Origin: Halomonas sp.
Lineage (GTDB): Bacteria > Pseudomonadota > Gammaproteobacteria > Pseudomonadales > Halomonadaceae
Reading direction: 5' to 3'
Assembly: GCF_017983445.1 (NCBI RefSeq)
Contig: NZ_JAGOBJ010000001.1
Span: forward strand, 189,632-253,631
Length of the DNA: 64,000 bases
Shown one piece after another: positions 34,250 to 42,764 of the stretch; the stretch's first letter is position 1; each line of letters starts with the position of its first letter. The position numbers were made by a program, and so were the translations under genes. The notes under the pieces are model-generated. The model saw only the letters and a program-made list of their open reading frames with translations, had not been told where the DNA came from and made no database searches.

Positions 34250-34443
34250 ACTTTACGCTCTTCAGGTTGATCTGATTCTTGGGTTTGCTCTATGGCTATA
34301 CCGTTTTTCTCGCAATGACCCCGAATCATCACTTCTATCATGTTGGCGATAGAACGGTGCTCCGCTTGCGCAGCAGCTCGCAGCGCTTCCTTTAAGCCAG
34401 GATCGACTCGGATGGTAAGCGTCGCAGTTTTGGTGGTAGCCAT
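34246..34443 (-). CDS. Small ribbon-helix-helix regulator, first gene of the defence operon
   Basis: 65-residue protein MATTKTATLTIRVDPGLKEA then LRAAAQAEHRSIANMIEVMI, a clear Arc/MetJ/CopG ribbon-helix-helix pattern (TLTIRVDP strand, then two helices). The C-terminal tail is charged. ATG chosen after GGGAGAG; the frame extends eight codons further up without support. It overlaps the DUF499 start by ATGA. Directly before it are direct repeats of TGTACTG ten bases apart, overlapping a possible -10 box. It is therefore probably an autorepressor that controls the entire defence operon. Confidence 0.75.
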   Translation of the reverse strand: MATTKTATLTIRVDPGLKEALRAAAQAEHRSIANMIEVMIRGHCEKNGIAIEQTQESDQPEERKV

Positions 34444-34468
34444 TACACTCTCCCAAGATGACTGCAAA

Positions 34469-34509
34469 TGTACTGCACTGTACTGTATTGCGCTTTATAG
34501 CTCAATCAA
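34469..34509 (-). promoter_or_regulatory. Defence-operon promoter with TGTACTG repeats
   Basis: Two direct TGTACTG repeats (34469-34475, 34479-34485), ten bases apart, and a degenerate third copy TGTATTG at 34484-34490. Ten-base spacing is one helical turn, as expected for ribbon-helix-helix dimers. On the minus strand a possible -35 TTGATT (34504-34509) and -10 TACAGT (34482-34487) are separated by 16 bases, so bound repressor would cover the -10 box. Confidence 0.45.
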
Positions 34510-34621
34510 GGGAACGTCGTCTAGTACCACTTGATTCGCTCACTAGAACAGATCATCTAGCGGCGAGACCATATAGCTGTGATTTGTTTGGGCAGTGGGT
34601 AGAGATATATTTCTCAATTAC

Positions 34622-34887
34622 TAGGGCCTGTTGAAGTTTCACTCACGGCCGCGCTGGTGCCCGTTTTTATTCGCGGCAAGGCAGGAGGAGAGACGTTTGG
34701 TTATTCCAAATGAACGACGGCTAACGCCGCCGCGGATAAACACGGGCCCTGCCCTACGGGTTGCACCACAAAGCGCGCCATAAGGCGTTGCAAAGCTTGA
34801 AAAGGGGGCCACTCTTACCCGCGTTTTGCGCCCTGTCTGGCGCTTTATGTTGTAACGCGGTTTGCTATGAAACGTTAACAGATCCTA
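34622..34887. mobile_element. MITE-like element with 19-base inverted ends
   Basis: The ends AGGGCCTGTTGAAGTTTCA and AGGATCTGTTAACGTTTCA (read inward) match at 15 of 19 positions and are each bordered by TA. The element is about 265 bases and has no gene. Inside is a second, longer hairpin: GCCCGTTTTTATTCGCGGC near 34663 pairs with a near-complementary copy near 34730-34750. The TA borders suggest an IS630/Tc1- or IS5-type parent. Confidence 0.5.
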
Positions 34888-35058
34888 ATGAAATGCTATC
34901 CAGAAAAATAAGCACATGGCCCCTTGAGCCTACCAGAAAAACGCGCACTACAGGTCGAAATGTCTTATTTTGCTGAGTTTTGATACCGCAAAATACGCTG
35001 CTTGGGAAAGCTATGGGAGGATGTCAGCAGGTTCCAAGATGTCGTCAGACCGCGGCCT

Positions 35059-35093
35059 AAAAAAGCGCCATCGGCTTTGTGCCGATGGCGCTT
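35059..35093 (-). terminator. Terminator of the first NCS1 permease gene
   Basis: Perfect 13-base stem AAGCGCCATCGGC / GCCGATGGCGCTT; the T-run is on the minus strand. It lies 40 bases after the minus-strand stop codon at 35132. Confidence 0.9.
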
Positions 35094-35131
35094 GTAGGAA
35101 AGGCTGAAACGTTAACTACGGCTAATTCGTC

Positions 35132-36610
35132 TCAACTTACCTTCTGTTCAGCAAACGTTGGCGCTGCCTTAAACTGGCGCATTAAACCGTAGTAGAACAG
35201 CCCGCCAAGGCCTGCACCGATCAGCCAGCCATAACCGCCCAGGCTTGCAAGCGCGGGTACCAGCACGGTTGAAAGCGAGAACAGTGCCGCCACGGCAAAG
35301 GCAATCAGCGCACGAGTATTCCAGCCGTTGGTGTAGTAGTAGGTGCTGCCCGGTTTTGATGAGAACAGCGCCTGAATGTCCAGGTGCTGGCGTTTAATCA
35401 GGTAATAGTCCACCACGATAATGCCGTAGAAAGGGGCGACGATGGCGCCTAGCGCATTTACAAAACCGGGAATGCCGATCTGGCTGATAAACGATATCCA
35501 GAAGGCGCCCACGAAGAAGGCAATCACCGCAGTGATCAGGCCGCCCATCTTGAAGCTGATCTTACTGGGAAACAGGTTGGCCAAGTCATAGGCAGGCGGG
35601 ATAAAGTTGGCGACCAGATTGATACCCACGGTGGCGGCAAAGAAGGTGAGAGCGGCCACAATGGTGAGCGGCAGAGAGTCGACCCGTTCCACGATATCGG
35701 CCGGGTTGGTCAGCGCCTCACCAAACAGCACCAGCGTACCTGCGGTAATCATCAGCGCAATAAAGGAAAAGAACGCCACGTTAAGCGGCAGGCCCAGCAG
35801 GTTGCCAAGCTTCATCTGACGCTCGGTTTTAACGAAGCGGGTAAAGTCGCCAAAGTTGATCACCACGGCGGCAAAGTAGGCTACCATGGTGCCTACAATG
35901 GCCAGGAACGCGCCAACGGCGGTGCCGCTGGATTCTCCTGCGCCGCTAAAAATCGAGCCAACTGCCGGTAAGAGCTCATCGCCTGCCTGAACCCAGACGA
36001 TCACCATCAGCACCAGCATGACGACATAGACCAGCGGGCCCGCCCAGTTGAGGAAGTGTTTGATGCGCTCAATACCCTGCCAGAAGATCGCAATCTGAAA
36101 CAGCCACACGATCACGAACGACATCCAGGCCACGCCCGAAAGCCCCAGGTAGGTAGTGCCATCGCCCCCGCCAATCAAAGCGGTGATCAAGAGTGTGACT
36201 GCCGTGGAGGCGAAGTAGGTCTGCACCCCGTACCAGAAGATACCGACAATCGCGCGAAGCAAGGCGGGAAAGTTGGCGCCGCGAACGCCCATGCTTGCGC
36301 GCACCATTACCGGAAACGGTATGCCATATTTAACGCTGGGCTTGCCGGTTAAATTGACCAGGAACATCACGATTATTCCGGCCAAAATAATCGCCGCCAT
36401 CACCGCCCAACCATTCAGGCCGTAGGAGAGAAACAGCGACGCCGCCAGGGTATAGCCAAACAGACTTTGAATATCGTTCGACCAGACGTTAAATATCTCG
36501 AAGGCGCCCCAGTTGCGGGCCTCGGGTTTTACCGGCGCCAAGTCTTCGTTATATAGCGTCGGGTCGATATGTTTTATGTCCAGATCGCTCAGGGTTTCAT
36601 GCTCTTTCAT
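35132..36610 (-). CDS. NCS1-family permease (allantoin/hydantoin/pyrimidine type)
   Basis: 492-residue, 12-segment NCS1 transporter. Family motifs: LAPVKPEARNWGAFEIFNVW before the first membrane segment, GIPFPVMVRASMGVRGANFPALLRA in segment 3, and NFGDFTRFVKT and ANFIPPAYDLANL in the later segments. It imports a nucleobase or ureide with sodium or protons. Its place beside a second NCS1 gene, an allantoin racemase-like gene and allantoinase favours allantoin, hydantoin or a purine, but uracil or cytosine cannot be excluded. It follows the second NCS1 gene by 62 bases on the same strand. Confidence 0.85.
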   Translation of the reverse strand: MKEHETLSDLDIKHIDPTLYNEDLAPVKPEARNWGAFEIFNVWSNDIQSLFGYTLAASLFLSYGLNGWAVMAAIILAGIIVMFLVNLTGKPSVKYGIPFPVMVRASMGVRGANFPALLRAIVGIFWYGVQTYFASTAVTLLITALIGGGDGTTYLGLSGVAWMSFVIVWLFQIAIFWQGIERIKHFLNWAGPLVYVVMLVLMVIVWVQAGDELLPAVGSIFSGAGESSGTAVGAFLAIVGTMVAYFAAVVINFGDFTRFVKTERQMKLGNLLGLPLNVAFFSFIALMITAGTLVLFGEALTNPADIVERVDSLPLTIVAALTFFAATVGINLVANFIPPAYDLANLFPSKISFKMGGLITAVIAFFVGAFWISFISQIGIPGFVNALGAIVAPFYGIIVVDYYLIKRQHLDIQALFSSKPGSTYYYTNGWNTRALIAFAVAALFSLSTVLVPALASLGGYGWLIGAGLGGLFYYGLMRQFKAAPTFAEQKVS

Positions 36611-36672
36611 TACGAACTCTCATGGTGAGGTGTGGGTTAGCCGTGCATTTGGCGCGGTAAATGACGTCACAC

Positions 36673-38043
36673 TTATTGAGCGAAACGCTGGCAAGGCGCC
36701 CAGTGTTTCATTAGCAGGTAATAGCTCACCCCGGCGGGTATCAAGCTTGCATACCAAGAGACCGTCGAGAACGAGAGCGCTGCCACGATACCCACGGCAG
36801 TGGCGATAAGCGCCGCTTTATTGACTCCCTGATAAGGTCCGGTGGGGTCATAGAGTTTGTCGATATCCAGAGTGCGGCGGCGAATGAAGTAATAATCCAC
36901 TACCAGGATGGCGAAGATGGGCCCAAGAAACGCCGAGTAGGTTTGCACAAAAATCTGTAAACCAGCCGCTGAGCCTGGCTGAACCAGCTTCCAGGGGAAG
37001 GTGGCAAAGGCGAGTAATCCCACGATCACGGTGGCAACCGGGAATTTAATCTTGAACACGTCCATGAGTACGTAAGTGGGTGGCACCACGTTGTTAAGCA
37101 CATTGGTGGTCACCTGAGCGAAGGCGATAAACAGCAGCGTCATCATCAAAAGCGGAGTGTTATCGACCGCGTTGGCAAAGACCTGGATAGGGTCGGCAGT
37201 GCCCGTGGCCTCTGACACCATATAGCCGATCAGGCCCATAAATAGCGTGCAGGGTAGAATCGACATGGCATAAATAGTGGTAAGCAGACCTTTTCCAGTG
37301 CCTTTCTTGTGCTCGCGAGAGTAGTCGCTAACGTTGAGCATCATGGTGCTGTAGATGCCCAGAAACAGCATGGTGGCGCTCCAGAACGGCATGCCCCACG
37401 AGCCTTCCATGGTGAAGAGACTGGTGGATAGCTCATCGCCGTAGCGCTGCACCGTGGCGTAGAACATGTACACCAGTGAACACAGGATAAACGCGCTGCC
37501 GATATTCTCCAGCCATTTGATACCCTGAAAGCCCATGACGGAAAGGCCGATCTGCAGGAATTGGAAGGCAATAAAGTAGAACACCAGATTATCAAAGCCG
37601 AACAGGGTGGCCGACACCATGTTCAGTGCCCCCGCGCCAATCCAGCTTTGAAAGCCGTACCACACCACGGCAGGTACCGCGCGAACCAGACCAGGGATGC
37701 GGGTGCCGGTAAACCCAAAGGCGCTGCGCGCCTGCACCATAAACGGTATGCCATACTTGTAGCCCGCCGCGCCGTTGATCGCCAGCGCAATGCCAATCAC
37801 AAAACAGCCAATCGCAATGGCAAGCGTCGCCTGCAACAGGTTTAACGTACCCACCACGCTTGAGCCCATGGCGAAGGTGCCAATGGATACGCAACCGCCA
37901 AACCAGGCCAGAAAATAGGAGCCTCGCCCCATTATCCGAGTATGTTGCGGAGCCAGACTTTCCGCTCCCAGGCTTTTCGTATCCAACCCTGTGTGCACAG
38001 TGGATGGGTCTTCTGACGGTTGAGCAGGTGCTGAAATGCTCAT
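36673..38043 (-). CDS. NCS1-family permease (purine-cytosine type)
   Basis: 456-residue NCS1 transporter distinct from its downstream neighbour. Motifs: GYKYGIPFMVQARSAFGFTGT then RIPGLVRAVPAVVWYGFQSW, MLNVSDYSREHKKG, and NNVVPPTYVLMDVFKIKFP. The N-terminal 40 residues are hydrophilic. It heads a two-gene minus-strand transcript with the other NCS1 permease. The two proteins probably have different substrates of the same ureide/purine pathway; this is inferred only from location. Confidence 0.85.
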   Translation of the reverse strand: MSISAPAQPSEDPSTVHTGLDTKSLGAESLAPQHTRIMGRGSYFLAWFGGCVSIGTFAMGSSVVGTLNLLQATLAIAIGCFVIGIALAINGAAGYKYGIPFMVQARSAFGFTGTRIPGLVRAVPAVVWYGFQSWIGAGALNMVSATLFGFDNLVFYFIAFQFLQIGLSVMGFQGIKWLENIGSAFILCSLVYMFYATVQRYGDELSTSLFTMEGSWGMPFWSATMLFLGIYSTMMLNVSDYSREHKKGTGKGLLTTIYAMSILPCTLFMGLIGYMVSEATGTADPIQVFANAVDNTPLLMMTLLFIAFAQVTTNVLNNVVPPTYVLMDVFKIKFPVATVIVGLLAFATFPWKLVQPGSAAGLQIFVQTYSAFLGPIFAILVVDYYFIRRRTLDIDKLYDPTGPYQGVNKAALIATAVGIVAALSFSTVSWYASLIPAGVSYYLLMKHWAPCQRFAQ

Positions 38044-38225
38044 GATGTCGTCCTCGCAAGATTATGAGTATTGTTGGTATCCCAGGTTGTTACCTGAAAA
38101 ACGCTTGCGGCATGGCGTGCTACTGGACGTGCTTGATTCTGCTGCTTTTATATTTTTTTAATCAATGCGTTACATCGTTATGGCGCTACTGTGTACTGCA
38201 AATAAAACGTGTTGCGATTAAGGCG

Positions 38226-38978
38226 TTATTTAGGCGGCAAATGAAGATCGGAAAACGCTGCAAACTGACCGGTAAACGGTTTGGGTCGTGGATAGGCAAG
38301 GTCGCCGTGCTTGCTGGTATAAAGCCCCAGACCCACCAAGGATTCGGCAAGCTTTAACGCAGCGCTGACGCCTTCAACGACAGGAATGCCCACTTCGTGG
38401 CTAATTTCCTGGGTAAGATTTGCCATCCCTCCGCATCCCAAAACAATCGCGCCGATATCATCTTCATCCCGGGCGCGGCAGCACTCTTTTACAATACGTT
38501 TAAAGGCAGCGTCAGGATGATGCTCAAGGTCGAGTACCGGAATTTCGGCGGCACGAATACGCCGACAGTGGTGTCGAAAGCCGTACTGTTCAAGCAAGTG
38601 TTCGGCAATAATCCCGGTGCGGCTTAACGTCGTTACAATCGAAAACCGCGTGCTGATAAGGGTTGCCAGATGAAAAGCGGCTTCTGCGATGCCGATTACC
38701 GGCGCGCGGGTTAGCTCACGAGCAGCAAGTAGCCCCGGGTCCCCAAAGCAGGCCACGATATAGGCATCAATGCCTCCTTCACTTTCGCCTTTCAATACCT
38801 CTTGGGCTACGCCTACCGCACTGACGACTTCATCAAAGTGGCTTTCGATTGAGACAGGGCCAGACTCGGGTTGGGAAGCGCTTATGCGAACCCCTTTTGA
38901 GGCTTGGTGCTCAGCAGCCCGATGAATGGCTTGAGTCATCGATGCTGTGGTGTTGGGATTGATAATATGTATGTGCAC
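38226..38978 (-). CDS. Asp/Glu/hydantoin racemase family, probable allantoin racemase
   Basis: 250-residue racemase of the HyuE/HpxA type. The start IHIINPNTTASMT is the typical N-terminus. The two catalytic cysteines are in VACFGDPGL and LGCGGMA. I chose the GTG immediately before HIHIINPN because homologues begin there; ATG at 39023 is in frame but would add 15 unlike residues. It is divergent from puuE with two TTGTATACAA operators between. Interconversion of R- and S-allantoin is the most likely role given this pairing; other hydantoins are possible. Confidence 0.82.
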   Translation of the reverse strand: MHIHIINPNTTASMTQAIHRAAEHQASKGVRISASQPESGPVSIESHFDEVVSAVGVAQEVLKGESEGGIDAYIVACFGDPGLLAARELTRAPVIGIAEAAFHLATLISTRFSIVTTLSRTGIIAEHLLEQYGFRHHCRRIRAAEIPVLDLEHHPDAAFKRIVKECCRARDEDDIGAIVLGCGGMANLTQEISHEVGIPVVEGVSAALKLAESLVGLGLYTSKHGDLAYPRPKPFTGQFAAFSDLHLPPK

Positions 38979-39013
38979 GATGAGCGATCCACAGTTAAGC
39001 AAACTAAAGTATC

Positions 39014-39023
39014 TTGTATACAA
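39014..39023. promoter_or_regulatory. TTGTATACAA operator, copy 1
   Basis: Perfect ten-base palindrome 36 bases before the racemase start. The same core lies before puuE and between uraD and uraH. Typical of FCD-type GntR regulators. Confidence 0.6.
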
Positions 39024-39176
39024 AAATAGGTTGATTTATCACCAAGGGCAAGGCCTTTACGCTTATTAAATCGGTCAATGAGCTTGACCATTCGTTCAGG
39101 TTTACGCGATTAACGGCTTATAAGCCAGTCTGCGTTGTATATGGCCGTATTGCGGTTAGTCATTAATATGGCTATT

Positions 39177-39186
39177 TTGTATACAA
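39177..39186. promoter_or_regulatory. TTGTATACAA operator, copy 2
   Basis: Second perfect copy in the same divergent region (context TTTGTATACAAAT), 58 bases before the puuE start. Confidence 0.6.
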
Positions 39187-39243
39187 ATATTAATGGCATT
39201 CTTGGGCTTACACGCTTAACGATTACTGGTAAGGATCTGCTCC

Positions 39244-40179
39244 ATGACGTTGACGAATCACTCTCCCTACCCCCGCGACTTGATAGGCTACGGGCGCACG
39301 CCGCCTCACGCCAACTGGCCGGGCAAGGCTAAAATTGCCGTTCAGTTTGTACTTAACTATGAAGAGGGCGGTGAAAATAGCGTACTCCACGGGGATAACG
39401 CGTCAGAGCAGTTCTTGTCGGAGATTATTGGCGCCGCCGCCTACCCAGACCGCCACTTGAGCATGGAGTCGATTTATGAGTACGGCTCCCGATCGGGCGT
39501 ATGGCGAATTTTGCGCGAGTTTGAGCGGCGCGGGCTGCCCCTGACGATCTTTGGGGTGGCAATGGCCTTGGAGCGTAACCCTGGCGTCGCCCAGGCGTTC
39601 AAGGAGCTTGGCCATGAAATTGCCTGCCATGGCTACCGCTGGATTCACTACCAGGAAGTGCCTGAGCATATTGAGCGGGAGCATCTGCAAAAAGCGTTAG
39701 AGATTTTTCAACGTCTTTACGGCGAAAAGCCCCAAGGCTGGTATACCGGCCGTGATAGTCCCAACACCCGCAAGCTACTGCTGGATGAAGGCGGCTTTTT
39801 ATATGACAGCGATTATTATGGGGATGATTTACCGTTCTGGACGCAAGTGACCGATAGTCAGGGCAGCGAACACCCGCACCTTATCGTGCCCTATACGCTG
39901 GATACCAACGACATGCGCTTCGCCGCGCCGCAAGGCTTTAACACAGCCGACCACTTTTTTACCTACCTGCGCGATGCCTTCGATGTGTTGTATGCAGAAG
40001 GTGACGAGGCACCCAAGATGCTCTCCATCGGTATGCACTGCCGTTTACTTGGCCGCCCAGGGCGTTTTCGCGCCCTGCAGCGCTTTTTAGACTATATCGA
40101 AACCCATGACCGGGTATGGGTGGCCCGCCGAGTGGATATTGCCCGCCACTGGGCGGAGCATCATCCGGCACCCGTTTAA
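39244..40179 (+). CDS. puuE: Allantoinase, PuuE (polysaccharide-deacetylase-like) type
   Basis: 311-residue metal-independent allantoinase with a NodB/polysaccharide-deacetylase fold; it opens allantoin to allantoate. It matches PuuE from YPRDLIGYGRTPPHANWPG onward: FVLNYEEGGENSVLHGD, ACHGYRWIHYQ, GWYTGRDSPNTRKLL and SIGMHCRLLGRPGR. The family normally lacks full metal ligands, consistent with cofactor-independent activity. It is divergent from the racemase gene, and a strong hairpin lies after the stop. Confidence 0.93.
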   Translation: MTLTNHSPYPRDLIGYGRTPPHANWPGKAKIAVQFVLNYEEGGENSVLHGDNASEQFLSEIIGAAAYPDRHLSMESIYEYGSRSGVWRILREFERRGLPLTIFGVAMALERNPGVAQAFKELGHEIACHGYRWIHYQEVPEHIEREHLQKALEIFQRLYGEKPQGWYTGRDSPNTRKLLLDEGGFLYDSDYYGDDLPFWTQVTDSQGSEHPHLIVPYTLDTNDMRFAAPQGFNTADHFFTYLRDAFDVLYAEGDEAPKMLSIGMHCRLLGRPGRFRALQRFLDYIETHDRVWVARRVDIARHWAEHHPAPV

Positions 40180-40181
40180 TC

Positions 40182-40219
40182 TTTAATCTCCCTTCTTTAT
40201 ACAAGGAAGGGAGATTAAA
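40182..40219. terminator. Bidirectional terminator, puuE / YfcC gene
   Basis: Stem TTTAATCTCCCTTC / GAAGGGAGATTAAA, perfect over 14 bases, between the convergent stops of puuE and the YfcC-family gene. Confidence 0.85.
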
Positions 40220-40233
40220 ACAGGCTCAGCCTT

Positions 40234-41682
40234 TCAGCCTACCCACTGTACCGCCTGGGCAAAGATGAGAAAGCCTAGCGCGATTAATACCCAAACGCAG
40301 AAGAGCGGGAAAAAGAACTTCACCCACTTTTGCCAGGAGACGCCGGCAAGCGCCAGCGTGGCCATGAAATAGCCTGACGTGGGATAAAGAATATTGCCCA
40401 TGCCGTCGCCAAGCTGGAACGCCAGCACGGCGGTTTGACGAGTAACGCCAATAATATCGGAAAGTGGTGCCATGATGGGCATGGTGACCAGTGCCTGGCC
40501 GCTACCCGAAGGAATCACGAAATTGAACAGCAGCTGGGCGAAGTACATGCCAATAGCTGAAAGAATCGTCGGCAGCTCGCCGACCAGATTGCCCAGGCCA
40601 TAAACGAGCGTATCCATGATCTGGCCTTGCTCTAGCATGACCGCAACGCCTCGGGCGATCCCCGCAATCATGGCGCCGACAAGAACGTCTCGAAAGCCCT
40701 TGTTAAAGCCTTCACAGATATCATCGGTGGTAAGGCCCGCAATCAAGCCTACGACCACGCCCATAATGATAAACAGGCCGGCCATTTCGAGCATGAACCA
40801 GCCTTGTCGAAGAACGCCGTAAACCAGGATGCCAAAGAAGATAAACGTGGCCAGTGAGGCGAGTTTCTGGCGCGTATTGGCAACAAGCGCTGACTCCGTA
40901 ACGCTATGCTGATAACTTGAGCGTTTGTCGGCTTCTGCTTCATCATGTTGCATCAGGCTAAGGGCAGGATTTTGGCGCACTTGATGTGCATAGCGCATGA
41001 CAAAAAAGATAGCCGCGCCTAATACCGCAATGAACGCCGCTACCCGCAAACCAAATCCGGAATATAACGGTAAGTCAGAAAGCTGCTGCCCCAGGCCCGT
41101 GTTGATCGGGTTCAAGATACCGGTAGAAAAACCGGCCGTCGTGGCGCATAGGGCTACCGCTGCCGCCGTGACTGAATCAAAGCGCAAGGCAATCATCAGC
41201 GGCAGAATAACCGGCACGTAGACCAATGCCAGCTCTTGGGTGCCTATGATGGTGGCGATTAGCGCAAATACCGTCATTAAAACCGGAATCATGAGCAGGC
41301 TGTGGTTGGCAAAGCGTCGCGTTAATTTATCAACGCCAATTTCAATAATGCCGGTGCGTCGCAGCACCATGAACATGCCGCCAATCATGAAGGTGAAAAA
41401 TACAACCTCGCCTGCGCTGATCAGTCCATGAGGGATAGCCAGCATAAAGTCGGTGATGCCAGCGGGGGAGGCGTCTACAAATTGAAAGGAGTTAGGGTCA
41501 ATCGTTGTACGACCTGCGGGGCCCGGAACACGCTCAAACTGACCGGCGGGAACAAAGTGTGTGGCAATCGCCGCTATTGCGATAAAGATAAAGAGAATGA
41601 CGTAGATATCGGGAACTCTACACCAGCCCCGCTTGATTTTGGGGGGTGAGGGAGGAGTGGAGCGCTGAATTGGGTGGGACAT
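40234..41682 (-). CDS. YfcC-family transporter
   Basis: 482-residue membrane protein of the YfcC/ArcD-like family with about 11-12 hydrophobic segments. Recognisable parts are KIKRGWCRVPDIYVILFIF, FVPAGQFERV, the TGILNPINTGLGQQLS loop and NFVIPSGSGQALVTMPIMAPL, which is the family signature. Substrates are usually basic amino acids, peptides or dicarboxylates; none can be assigned here. It is divergent from an RpiR-type regulator gene, which may control it. Confidence 0.82.
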   Translation of the reverse strand: MSHPIQRSTPPSPPKIKRGWCRVPDIYVILFIFIAIAAIATHFVPAGQFERVPGPAGRTTIDPNSFQFVDASPAGITDFMLAIPHGLISAGEVVFFTFMIGGMFMVLRRTGIIEIGVDKLTRRFANHSLLMIPVLMTVFALIATIIGTQELALVYVPVILPLMIALRFDSVTAAAVALCATTAGFSTGILNPINTGLGQQLSDLPLYSGFGLRVAAFIAVLGAAIFFVMRYAHQVRQNPALSLMQHDEAEADKRSSYQHSVTESALVANTRQKLASLATFIFFGILVYGVLRQGWFMLEMAGLFIIMGVVVGLIAGLTTDDICEGFNKGFRDVLVGAMIAGIARGVAVMLEQGQIMDTLVYGLGNLVGELPTILSAIGMYFAQLLFNFVIPSGSGQALVTMPIMAPLSDIIGVTRQTAVLAFQLGDGMGNILYPTSGYFMATLALAGVSWQKWVKFFFPLFCVWVLIALGFLIFAQAVQWVG

Positions 41683-41903
41683 AAAGTGCCTCGCGTTGTG
41701 GGCGTTATCGTTATATGAGCGTTGTGGCGGCTTACCTTAAAGCGTTTTTGTAAGGGCGGTTTTGCATTGCGTGAATCTCGATTTCTAGTGGTTTTCACTA
41801 CAAGTAAGAGGATCGCGCTATGCTAATTAGCGTTATTGCCCATTGGTATTGTTCTTCGTTTCTTAATGACATTGCGTGTTATCTAGGCGCTAAAGGAGTT
41901 TTT

Positions 41904-42764
41904 TTGGATACGCAGTCCTCCTCTTCTATTCCCCATATTGGCCAGCGAATTGCCGCACAGTTTGCTGAGCTGAGCGCTCAGGAACAGCGTGTCGCCACTT
42001 TCATACTTGATCATTTTGATGATCTGGCGACCTTCAGTGCCGCCGATTTGGCACGTTTGACCGGCGTGTCTAAGTCCACCGTCAGCCGTCTGTTCAGAAA
42101 GCTGGGTTTTGAAAGCTTTCAAGTGGTCAAGCAGCATGCAAGGCAACTGCGTAGTATGGGGGTACCACTGGTAACGGGGGATGAACGACCGGACGAAAAG
42201 CGCTTTAAGCATCACCTGATGCGCGAGAATGACAACTTGCACCAGACGTTTGCCAATATAGACCTTGAGACGTTCGAATCGGTGATAAACGCTCTCGATA
42301 ATGCAAACCGTGTCGTGCTGATAGGGTTTCGTAACAGCTATCCTCTGGCGGTGCATTTTCGACAGCAGCTGATACAGACCCGCGATAATGTGAGCCTTGC
42401 GCCGCAACCCAACCAAAGCCTGAGTGAAGAGTTGGTCTCGCTTGGGGAAAACGATGTCGTTGTGCTGTTCGGGTTTCGGCGTCGCCCCACGATCTTTAAC
42501 AGTCTGCTGACATCGCTTATCGCTAAAGACTGCCGGGTGTTGCTGTTCGGCGACGCCACCGTAAAACATCATATGCCCTACGTTGACTGGTGGCTTGAGT
42601 GCCCATTGGATAGCATTTCTGCCTTTGACAGCTATGCCAGCGCAATGAGCCTGATCAGCCTGGTGTCGAATAGCTTGCTCCATCAGCGGCTTGCCAAGGG
42701 GCGAGTGCGTATCAACGCTATTAGCGAGCTTTACCAGGAACTTGATGAGCTTGAACTCCGCTAG
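41904..42764 (+). CDS. MurR/RpiR-family regulator
   Basis: 286-residue regulator with an N-terminal helix-turn-helix (LSAQEQRVATFILDHFDDLA, then DLARLTGVSKSTVSRLFRKLGF) and a C-terminal SIS sugar-isomerase-like domain (VVLIGFRNSYPLAVHFRQQL, ENDVVVLFGFRRRP). I choose the TTG at 41904 because AAAGGAG lies five bases before it and homologues begin near there. An ATG at 41820 with AGAGGA is also possible and would add 28 hydrophobic residues without a known counterpart. It is divergent from the YfcC gene and upstream of allE, either of which could be its target. Confidence 0.83.
   Translation: MDTQSSSSIPHIGQRIAAQFAELSAQEQRVATFILDHFDDLATFSAADLARLTGVSKSTVSRLFRKLGFESFQVVKQHARQLRSMGVPLVTGDERPDEKRFKHHLMRENDNLHQTFANIDLETFESVINALDNANRVVLIGFRNSYPLAVHFRQQLIQTRDNVSLAPQPNQSLSEELVSLGENDVVVLFGFRRRPTIFNSLLTSLIAKDCRVLLFGDATVKHHMPYVDWWLECPLDSISAFDSYASAMSLISLVSNSLLHQRLAKGRVRINAISELYQELDELELR

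Larger units (their letters stand above)
34444..35131. other. Gene-free stretch holding promoter, MITE-like element and terminator
   Basis: About 690 bases. From left: the defence-operon promoter and repeats (34469-34509), a MITE-like element (34622-34887), about 170 bases with no recognised feature, and the terminator of the NCS1 gene (35059-35093). No convincing reading frame was seen. Confidence 0.6.

Noticed and set aside
24630-34443. Assignment of the defence operon to BREX or DISARM
   Set aside because: There is no PglZ-type phosphatase, no BrxA/BrxB/BrxL and no DUF1998 (DrmB). The methylase is of DUF1156 type. Only the helicase-methylase-ATPase theme is shared.
40749-40946. Small open frames antisense to the YfcC gene
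   Set aside because: They overlap a strongly hydrophobic conserved transporter and show no independent coding signal.
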